Position numbers and translations under genes: made by a program. Shown here one piece after another: positions 42,784-49,415 of a DNA stretch of 64,000 nucleotides (positions within the stretch are counted from its first letter, which is position 1; each line of letters begins with the position of its first letter). The DNA is from Chryseobacterium sp. ON_d1. GTDB lineage: Bacteria > Bacteroidota > Bacteroidia > Flavobacteriales > Weeksellaceae. The notes under the pieces are model-generated. The model did no database searches, was not told the DNA's origin, and saw only the letters and a program-made list of their open reading frames with translations. The DNA is taken from positions 1 to 64,000 of the forward strand of contig NZ_BJTC01000010.1 in the NCBI RefSeq assembly GCF_006829085.1. Direction: 5' to 3'.

Positions 42784-42854
42784 AATGTAACAATCTAACA
42801 GTGTATCAATGTAGCAATTATTGGTAAATTGTTAGATTGATGCATTGGTACATT
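42784..42854. repeat. Octamer-repeat palindrome, copy 2 (downstream of first ACP)
   Basis: A 71-base near-perfect design: two 35-base arms around a single central base, with 26 of 35 positions pairing. Each arm is four consecutive 8-base units (AATGTAAC, AATCTAAC, AGTGTATC, AATGTAGC on the left). Mismatches fall at the variable positions of the octamer. Confidence 0.85.
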
Positions 42855-42864
42855 ATATAATACC

Positions 42865-44064
42865 ATGAGTCAAAAAATTGCCATAACGGGAATGGGCATC
42901 ATTTCCTCCATCGGAAACAATGTGGAGGAAAATTTTATTTCATTACGGTCCGGAAAACATGGGATTTCAGATATTGAAATGTTTGAAACCCGGCATAACG
43001 GGCTCATTAAAACGGGTGAAATAAAATTATCCAACGAAGAACTTGTACAGAAACTTCATCTTGATGAAGACAACAATGTCACAAGAACGTCTTTACTGGG
43101 AATGATTGCAGCTAAAGAAGCTGTAGAAAGTGCAGGAATTTCAGATATCAATAGTTACAGAACCGGCCTGATATCTTCTACCAGTGTAGCCGGAATGGAT
43201 ATCACTGAAAAGTACTTCTACTCATACGAAGACTTCCCCGAAAAGCAAAAGTATATTGACGCCCACGATGCCGGAAATTCTTCATTAGCCATTGCTGATT
43301 ATCTTGGATTAAAAGGAATGGTTTCTACCATCAGTACAGCGTGTTCATCAGCAGCCAATGCTATTATGATGGGGGCTAAACTGATTAAAAACGGAGTTTT
43401 GGACCGTGTCATTGTGGGAGGAACAGATTCTCTTTCAAAATTTACCCTGAACGGATTCAATACCCTGATGATCCTTACGGACTCTTACAATACTCCTTTT
43501 GACAATAACAGAAAAGGACTTAATCTTGGAGAAGCTGCTGCTTTTTTAGTCCTTGAATCTGAAGAAACAGTCAAAAAAGAAAATAAAAAAATCCTGGCTT
43601 ATCTTTCCGGGTATGGAAATGCCAATGATGCCCATCATCAGACAGCCTCTTCTGAAAACGGACAGGGGGCATATTTAGCTATGCAGAAAGCATTGAAAAT
43701 CTCCGGATTGGATAAGGAAAACATAGATTATATCAATGTTCATGGGACAGCTACCCCCAATAATGACTTATCTGAGGGAATTGCCATGATCAGAATTTTT
43801 GGTGAAAATCAGGTTCCTGAATTCAGCTCTACGAAAGCATTTACAGGACATACATTAGCTGCCGCTGCCGGAATTGAAGCCGTTTTTTCAATTTTAGCGA
43901 TGCAGCACAGTCTTATTTTCCCGAATCTGAATTTCAAAACTAAAATGGAAGAGTTTGACCTTGTTCCTGTCACTGAACTGAAAGTAAAGAACATCAATCA
44001 TGTGCTTTCCAATTCATTCGGATTTGGAGGAAACTGTTCAACTTTAATTTTCTCAAAATCATGA
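42865..44064 (+). CDS. Beta-ketoacyl-ACP synthase, active partner of a KS/CLF pair
   Basis: This 399-residue ketosynthase has Cys160 in TISTACSSAANA, His in NVHGTATPNND and His in FTGHTLAAAAGIEA. It overlaps the next gene by ATGA; the neighbour is a chain-length-factor-like homologue without the Cys. This matches the KS-CLF heterodimer of aryl polyene synthases (ApeO-ApeC type), which performs iterative elongation of the polyene. Confidence 0.93.
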   Translation: MSQKIAITGMGIISSIGNNVEENFISLRSGKHGISDIEMFETRHNGLIKTGEIKLSNEELVQKLHLDEDNNVTRTSLLGMIAAKEAVESAGISDINSYRTGLISSTSVAGMDITEKYFYSYEDFPEKQKYIDAHDAGNSSLAIADYLGLKGMVSTISTACSSAANAIMMGAKLIKNGVLDRVIVGGTDSLSKFTLNGFNTLMILTDSYNTPFDNNRKGLNLGEAAAFLVLESEETVKKENKKILAYLSGYGNANDAHHQTASSENGQGAYLAMQKALKISGLDKENIDYINVHGTATPNNDLSEGIAMIRIFGENQVPEFSSTKAFTGHTLAAAAGIEAVFSILAMQHSLIFPNLNFKTKMEEFDLVPVTELKVKNINHVLSNSFGFGGNCSTLIFSKS

Positions 44065-45122
44065 GTCCGGTATACATCAACAGTGCATCCTGTATATCTG
44101 TTCAGGACACTTTAAACGAAAATATCCTTCAGAACCTTATTCCTGAAATTTCTTCCAACATCCTCAAGGCTGTAGAACCCAATTACAAAGAGTTCATTCC
44201 GCCTGCTATGATCCGAAGAATGTCTAAAACCGTAAAAATGAGTTCTGTAGCGTCGCATTATGCATTGAAAGAAGCCGGCATTGAGCAGCCGGACGCCATC
44301 ATCGTAGGAACCGGAATGGGTTGTTCCCAGGATTCTGAAAAGTTCCTTAAAAATGTGATCGACAATCATGAAGAGTTCCTAACGCCTACTTTTTTTATAC
44401 AATCTACCCATAACACAGTAGCCGGACAGATTGCTCTGGGATTACAGTGCCATGCTTATAACTTCACCTACGTAAACACTTCTTCTTCACTGGAGTTTTC
44501 ATTACTGGATGCTCAGCTTCAGCTCAATGACGGAGAAGCAGAAAATGTTCTTGTGGGCTCTACAGATGAGCAGACTGCCAGAACAATGGAACTTTACTGT
44601 TTAAATAATACTATAAAAAAAGAAGCAGATCTTCCCGCTGATTATCTGCATTCCACCAGCAATGGAGTGATTTGGGGTGAAGGTGCCAGCTTTTTTATAA
44701 TAGGTAAAGATAAAACTGAAAGTTCTTACGCCAGACTTCACAATATCTGCATCAGCAACAAAGTTGAATTGAATGACGTTCAGGATTTCATTAAGAATTT
44801 CTTGGCTCAAAATAATCTTTCCAATCATGATATTGATGTTGTAATCTTTGGATTCAGTGGAGACGCAGAATCCGATGTTTATTATACAAAAGCAATAGAT
44901 CTGTTTCATGGCTCATCACAGCTGTATTATAAACATCTGAGTGGAGAGTTCAACACGGCAAGTGGTTTTTCAACATTTATAGCCTGTCATATCCTTAAGG
45001 AACAGCAGATCCCGGAAATAATGATGATCAACTCTGAGAAAAAAGAAAATGTGAAGAATGTTCTTCTTTACAATCATCTTGGGGGCAATGATCATAGTTT
45101 GGTGTTATTGGAAAAGGCATAA
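44061..45122 (+). CDS. Chain-length-factor-like ketosynthase homologue (no active-site Cys)
   Basis: This 353-residue thiolase-fold protein has NTSSSLEF (residues 139-146) in place of the TACSS active-site block, so Cys is replaced by Ser. The HGTAT block is replaced by GFSGDAES. Only a His in YYKHLSGEFN remains of the catalytic set. It is the likely non-catalytic partner (CLF, ApeC-like) of the ketosynthase encoded immediately upstream, controlling chain length. Shorter than the partner by ~45 residues. Confidence 0.88.
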   Translation: MSPVYINSASCISVQDTLNENILQNLIPEISSNILKAVEPNYKEFIPPAMIRRMSKTVKMSSVASHYALKEAGIEQPDAIIVGTGMGCSQDSEKFLKNVIDNHEEFLTPTFFIQSTHNTVAGQIALGLQCHAYNFTYVNTSSSLEFSLLDAQLQLNDGEAENVLVGSTDEQTARTMELYCLNNTIKKEADLPADYLHSTSNGVIWGEGASFFIIGKDKTESSYARLHNICISNKVELNDVQDFIKNFLAQNNLSNHDIDVVIFGFSGDAESDVYYTKAIDLFHGSSQLYYKHLSGEFNTASGFSTFIACHILKEQQIPEIMMINSEKKENVKNVLLYNHLGGNDHSLVLLEKA

Positions 45123-45150
45123 TTGATGAGAGATAATAAAAGCAGTACTG

Positions 45151-45229
45151 TTGTCATTCTGACGAAGGAAGAATCTCTGCTTTTATATGATAGATTCTTC
45201 ATTTTGCTTCACTACACTCAGAATGACAA
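45151..45229. repeat. Intergenic inverted repeat (TTGTCATTCTGA / TCAGAATGACAA)
   Basis: Perfect 12-base terminal inverted repeats enclose a second inner pair (GAAGAATCT / AGATTCTTC). The ends resemble the GTCATTCTGA-type intergenic repeat seen in many Bacteroidota genomes. It lies in the 150-base gap before the polysaccharide deacetylase gene and could also end the upstream transcript. Confidence 0.75.
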
Positions 45230-45274
45230 AAAGCATATAAATCAAGAAAGTTTAACCATATTAAACACCCAGCA

Positions 45275-46030
45275 ATGAAGCACTACCCATTCATCCTGTT
45301 CTATCTTTTCTGTAACGTTTTTATTTACGCGTTCCATGGAAGTTTTTGGGTATATCTGTTTTGCTTTTTTGCTTTTTTCGCAGTGATTATCTGGGGTTCT
45401 TTTGATATTGAACTGGGATATTTTATCAACAGTATCACCCATAAACGCACCAGAATTAAGGAAGTTGCCCTTACTTTTGATGACGGACCTACTGAATTTA
45501 CGCCAAAGTTTTTAGACCTTCTTAAAGAGCATCAGGTAAAAGCCACCTTTTTCTGTATTGGAAAACAGATTGAAAAATATCCTGAAACGTTTCAGAGAAT
45601 CATCGCAGAGGGGCATACTATCGGAAATCATACCTTATCACACTCCAATTCCACGGGATTTTTGTCCACTTCCAAAATGACTGAGGAAATTGAAGGATGT
45701 GATGAAGTCATAAAAAATATTGGAAATATCAGGACCACCCTCTACAGACCTCCTTTTGGCGTTACCAATCCCAATATTGCAAAAGCGGTCAAAAGAACCC
45801 ATAAAGTAAGCATAGGATGGAATGTACGCTCTCTGGACACCATCATTGACGATGAAAAGAAAATCTATCACAGGGTAACTAAAGGCCTGAAAAAGGGCAG
45901 TATTATCCTTCTTCATGACACTTCGGAAAAGACCTGTCGCGTACTGGCAGATTTATTAGTATTTTTGAAGAACAAAAAATATTCAACTTTTACTGTTGAT
46001 ACAGTGATAAATTCAAATAGAAATGATTAA
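45275..46030 (+). CDS. Polysaccharide deacetylase (NodB/CE4 family)
   Basis: This 251-residue protein has two N-terminal membrane helices (about residues 5-45), then a CE4 domain with TFDDGPTEFTPKFLD (catalytic base Asp pair), metal ligands in IGNHTLSHSNS, RPPFG, and the C-terminal ILLHDTSEKT His. Enzymes of this family remove acetyl groups from sugars or related amides. Its place between the ketosynthases and the Lol-like genes suggests it acts on a pigment or lipid intermediate, but no substrate can be read. It overlaps the LolA-like gene by 8 bases. Confidence 0.9.
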   Translation: MKHYPFILFYLFCNVFIYAFHGSFWVYLFCFFAFFAVIIWGSFDIELGYFINSITHKRTRIKEVALTFDDGPTEFTPKFLDLLKEHQVKATFFCIGKQIEKYPETFQRIIAEGHTIGNHTLSHSNSTGFLSTSKMTEEIEGCDEVIKNIGNIRTTLYRPPFGVTNPNIAKAVKRTHKVSIGWNVRSLDTIIDDEKKIYHRVTKGLKKGSIILLHDTSEKTCRVLADLLVFLKNKKYSTFTVDTVINSNRND

Positions 46031-46649
46031 AAATATTGCTTTCGGAGCACTCATACTGGTTTCAGGATTCTCTTCTGCACAAAATACAGCAATGTCAGGA
46101 GCTGAAGCTAAGGCATTTGTGTCTAAAGTTTCTTCAGACACCAAAGAGATCAAAACTTTACAGAGTGATTTTACCCAGACTAAAAAGATGGATTTTCTGG
46201 ATAAAAATATTGTCACCTATGGGAAAATGTCACTGCAGACCCCCAATATGCTGAGCTGGAAATATACCAAACCTTACCAATACAGCATTGTTTTTAAAAG
46301 CAATAAGATCTACATCAATGACCAGGGGAAAAAATCTTCTGTAGATGCCAAGAGCAAAACCTTTGAAAAAATCAATAAACTGATTGTCGGAAGTTCCAAC
46401 GGAACGATGTTCAATGATCCTGAATTTACCGTAACTTATTTTAAAAATGGGAATTATAATGTGGCAAAGTTTATTCCTAAAACACCCCAGCTTTTAAAAT
46501 ACATCAAACAGATTGAATTGTATTTCCCCAGGAATCAGTCTACAGTTTCCCAGGTGAATATGACTGAGGCTTCCGGAGATACCACGAATATTGTTTTTAA
46601 AAATACAAAGATCAATGCTTCCATTCCTGCGTCAGAGTTTTCTTTATAG
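46023..46649 (+). CDS. LolA-like outer membrane lipoprotein carrier protein
   Basis: This 208-residue periplasmic protein has a signal peptide MIKNIAFGALILVSGFSSA and the LolA fold pattern: LQSDFTQTKKMDFLD, TYGKMSLQTPNMLSWKYTKP, NGNYNVAKFIPK. LolA carries hydrophobic molecules across the periplasm. A copy within the pigment locus suggests transport of flexirubin or its precursor. It overlaps the next gene by 35 bases. Confidence 0.9.
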   Translation: MIKNIAFGALILVSGFSSAQNTAMSGAEAKAFVSKVSSDTKEIKTLQSDFTQTKKMDFLDKNIVTYGKMSLQTPNMLSWKYTKPYQYSIVFKSNKIYINDQGKKSSVDAKSKTFEKINKLIVGSSNGTMFNDPEFTVTYFKNGNYNVAKFIPKTPQLLKYIKQIELYFPRNQSTVSQVNMTEASGDTTNIVFKNTKINASIPASEFSL

Positions 46650-47250
46650 CCTGATTCTTGCACTGGCTGTTTCCTGTAAGACGTATAAGTTAACAGATGT
46701 AAAGCCTGTTTCTTTGTCTGAAAAAACGGTGGAAAACTTATATTTTACTTCTGGTGAAGATTATGTTTACAAGTGTCAGATGGATATCTATAAAAACCAT
46801 GTGAGTGGTATTCTGATTATCAAAAAACTGAATGAAACGACACACCGCGTCGCTTTAACTTCTGACTTCGGGAATAAACTGATTGATTTTGAAGTCTCAG
46901 ACAATGATTTCAAACTGAATTATGTACTCCCCGATCTGGATAAAAAAATAGTCATCAACTTTCTGAAAAATGACTTCCAACAGCTACTGAAAAGACAATA
47001 TCCGGTAAATGAAAGCTTTGAGAATAAAAATGCTAACATCTATCTTTCCAAAATTGATAATAAAAGCTATTATTTATTCTTCAGTAAAGAAAATAATTTG
47101 CTGAAGCAGATTATTTACACGAAAAATAACAAGGAAAAAATCGATTTTACTTTTGATGCAAAAAAAACTATCTTCGCGGATAGTTTAAATCTGCAGCACA
47201 AAGACTTTAAGATCAACATAAAACTATTTCAAATAACCGAAACGGAGTAA
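46615..47250 (+). CDS. LolB-like outer membrane lipoprotein
   Basis: This 211-residue lipoprotein (lipobox LAVSC near residue 20) has a body that could adopt a LolB-type half-barrel (YVYKCQMDIYKNHVSGILII, then a series of beta strands). Pairing with the LolA-like gene it overlaps suggests a dedicated LolA-LolB relay to the outer membrane. The ATG at 46615 is chosen because it places the signal peptide at the N-terminus. Sequence similarity to LolB is too low to be sure; the name rests on lipoprotein nature and context. Confidence 0.7.
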   Translation: MLPFLRQSFLYSLILALAVSCKTYKLTDVKPVSLSEKTVENLYFTSGEDYVYKCQMDIYKNHVSGILIIKKLNETTHRVALTSDFGNKLIDFEVSDNDFKLNYVLPDLDKKIVINFLKNDFQQLLKRQYPVNESFENKNANIYLSKIDNKSYYLFFSKENNLLKQIIYTKNNKEKIDFTFDAKKTIFADSLNLQHKDFKINIKLFQITETE

Positions 47251-47332
47251 TTTCACAGGAAAAACTACCTAAATATCCATGTAGTTCCCGGAAAGAAACT
47301 GATGATACATTTAATCTTAAAAAAATAAGATC

Positions 47333-47713
47333 ATGCAAACCATTCTTACAGACTTTTATACTTTAACATCATACGAGAAGACAGAAGACGGAAAGTTTAC
47401 TGCTTACATTCATCTGAATAAAGACCATGATATTTTCAAAGGCCACTTTCCCGGAAATCCGGTAACGCCCGGCGTATGCATGATGCAGATTATCAAAGAA
47501 CTGACGGAGGAGCTTACAGGTTCAAAATTATTCTTAAAAACAGCATCAAATGTAAAATTCATGGCGATCATCAATCCTTTTGAAACTCCTGATTTACAGC
47601 TTCAGCTTGATATTGATGAAAACGGCGAGGATGTTAAAGTAAAAAATACAACTTCTTTTGGCGAGACTATTGCATTGAAACTGTCTGTAAGCTATAAAAA
47701 AATAACGTTATGA
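47333..47713 (+). CDS. 3-hydroxyacyl-ACP dehydratase (FabZ-like), copy 3
   Basis: This 126-residue hot-dog protein has the FabZ/FabA-like signature FKGHFPGNPVTPGVCMMQII, where the His in GHFPGNP and Val-Met helix match true dehydratases better than the two copies near darB. It probably removes water to form the conjugated double bonds. The next gene starts within its stop (ATGA-like overlap of 4 bases). Confidence 0.88.
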   Translation: MQTILTDFYTLTSYEKTEDGKFTAYIHLNKDHDIFKGHFPGNPVTPGVCMMQIIKELTEELTGSKLFLKTASNVKFMAIINPFETPDLQLQLDIDENGEDVKVKNTTSFGETIALKLSVSYKKITL

Positions 47714-48186
47714 AACTAATTTTGTCATTTTTAACGGCATTTATTTTTTTCTTTCAATCTGATCTTGAAACATTGAGAAACAGTTATGCCAAAGCCAACG
47801 AATCCAATAGCAATACGGAAAGTTTCATCAATACAGCGGAAAAACAATCCGGATCTGATGCAGTAACTTTAGGATATAAGGCAGCAGCGAAAATCATGGA
47901 AGCGAAAATTGCCAAAAGCAATAGAAAAGCCTTGGTAAAAACAGGAGCAACAAGTCTTGAAGGCATTATCAAAAGTAATCCCAACAATGCAGAGCTTCGT
48001 CTGATCAGATTAAGTGTTCAGGAAAATATTCCAAAAATTGTAGGATACCGAGGAAGCCTGAAAGATGATAAAGCTTTCCTGTTGAATAATTACAGCAAAC
48101 AGAATACAGCATTGAAAGGCTATATCAAGAGGTTTGCTATGCAGTCTAAAACCATTACAGAGGCAGAAAGAGCCACTTTAAAATAA
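47710..48186 (+). CDS. Hypothetical exported helical protein
   Basis: This 158-residue protein has a short signal peptide (MKLILSFLTAFIFFFQS) and an all-helical mature part resembling a TPR-like or tetrahelical fold (DLETLRNSYAKANESN, SDAVTLGYKAAAKIMEAKIA, NNAELRLIRLSVQENIP). I do not recognise a family. It lies between the dehydratase (4-base overlap) and the glycosyltransferase gene (4-base gap), so it is an integral part of the pigment operon and probably acts in the periplasm. Confidence 0.7.
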   Translation: MKLILSFLTAFIFFFQSDLETLRNSYAKANESNSNTESFINTAEKQSGSDAVTLGYKAAAKIMEAKIAKSNRKALVKTGATSLEGIIKSNPNNAELRLIRLSVQENIPKIVGYRGSLKDDKAFLLNNYSKQNTALKGYIKRFAMQSKTITEAERATLK

Positions 48187-48190
48187 AAAA

Positions 48191-49363
48191 ATGTCCTTTG
48201 CTGAAGTACAAAATGCAATTTCTGAAAAGAAAATATGCGTTTTAATACCTACCTACAATAATGAAAAAACCCTGAGAAGGGTAATTGACGGTGTTCTTAA
48301 CTACACCGGAAGTATTGTTGTGGTCAACGATGGCTCTACAGATTCTACACCTCAGATTCTTGCTGAATATCCTCAGATCACGGTAATCTCTTTACCGGAG
48401 AACAAAGGCAAAGGAAACGGGGTTAAAATAGGCTTCAGAGAGGCAAAAAAATCAGGATATGATTATGCCATCACCATTGATTCAGATGGGCAGCATTACC
48501 CGGATGACATTCCTGTATTTGTAGAAGCACTGCTGCAGGAAAAAGAAGATGTTCTCCTGATTGGAAACAGAAATATGTCTCAGGATGGCATTCCTAAAAA
48601 AAGCAGTTTCGGGAACCGTTTTTCCAATTTCTGGTTTTGGTTCGAAACAGGTATCAAACTGGAAGATACACAATCCGGCTACAGGCTCTATCCTTTACAT
48701 AAAATTCCAAAGAAATATTTTACCCCTAAGTTTGAATTTGAAATTGAAATCATTGTAAGAACTGCATGGAGACATGTTCCGGTAAAAAATGTTCCGATCA
48801 AGGTCTTGTATGACCCTGCTGAACGGGTTTCCCATTTCAGACCTTTCAAGGATTTTACAAGGATCAGTATTCTGAATACGATACTGGTAACGATTACTCT
48901 GCTTTATATTATTCCGAGAAACTTTGTGAATAATTTCAAAAAAAAAAGCTTTAAAAGATTCATACAGGAAGATGTCTTAGAAAGTGACGGTAGCAACCGT
49001 ACAAAAGCTTTTTCCATTGCATTGGGAGTATTTATAGGGCTTTCACCTTTCTGGGGATTCCAGACTCTTCTTGTGATCAGCCTGTCTGTGCTTTTTAAAC
49101 TCAATAAAGTCCTTGCTTTTGTAGCTTCCAATGTGAGTCTTCCTCCTTTTATCCCTTTCATTATTGCAGCTTCTCTATTTCTGGGAGCACCATTTGTAAG
49201 TGGAGACAGCAATATTTTACATCAGGATTTAAATTTTGAACTGATCAAGAACAACCTGCTGCAATATGTCATAGGCAGTTTTATATTAAGCACAGCTCTT
49301 TCAGCTGTTGCAGGAGTAACTTCTTTTCTGTTTCTGAATAAAGTAAGTCCTGAAACCAATTAA
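48191..49363 (+). CDS. Glycosyltransferase family 2 fused to DUF2062
   Basis: Residues ~10-235 of this 390-residue protein are a GT2 domain (VLIPTYNNEKTLRRVIDGV, VNDGSTDSTP, TIDSDGQHYPDD). Residues ~255-385 are a DUF2062 membrane domain (ALGVFIGLSPFWGFQTLL, SNVSLPPFIPFIIAA). Close relatives occur in aryl-polyene and flexirubin clusters, where a dolichyl-phosphate-mannose-synthase-like role at the membrane is assumed. It may glycosylate a lipid or use a polyprenyl carrier; the acceptor is unknown. It is the last gene of this plus-strand run. Confidence 0.9.
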   Translation: MSFAEVQNAISEKKICVLIPTYNNEKTLRRVIDGVLNYTGSIVVVNDGSTDSTPQILAEYPQITVISLPENKGKGNGVKIGFREAKKSGYDYAITIDSDGQHYPDDIPVFVEALLQEKEDVLLIGNRNMSQDGIPKKSSFGNRFSNFWFWFETGIKLEDTQSGYRLYPLHKIPKKYFTPKFEFEIEIIVRTAWRHVPVKNVPIKVLYDPAERVSHFRPFKDFTRISILNTILVTITLLYIIPRNFVNNFKKKSFKRFIQEDVLESDGSNRTKAFSIALGVFIGLSPFWGFQTLLVISLSVLFKLNKVLAFVASNVSLPPFIPFIIAASLFLGAPFVSGDSNILHQDLNFELIKNNLLQYVIGSFILSTALSAVAGVTSFLFLNKVSPETN

Positions 49364-49371
49364 AAGATAAA

Positions 49372-49393
49372 AGCCTGGAACTTGTTCCAGGCT
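49372..49393 (-). terminator. Terminator between convergent GT2-DUF2062 and M36 genes
   Basis: A 9-bp GC-rich stem (AGCCTGGAA / TTCCAGGCT) with a 4-base loop has a T-rich 3' side on the minus strand. It most clearly serves the M36 peptidase gene but could stop both transcripts. Confidence 0.8.
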
Positions 49394-49415
49394 CATCATA
49401 ATTAGGTATTATTTT

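Noticed and set aside
42427..42854. CRISPR array at the repeats around the ACP gene
   Set aside because: The units are 8-base degenerate repeats arranged as palindromes, without regular spacers or cas genes.
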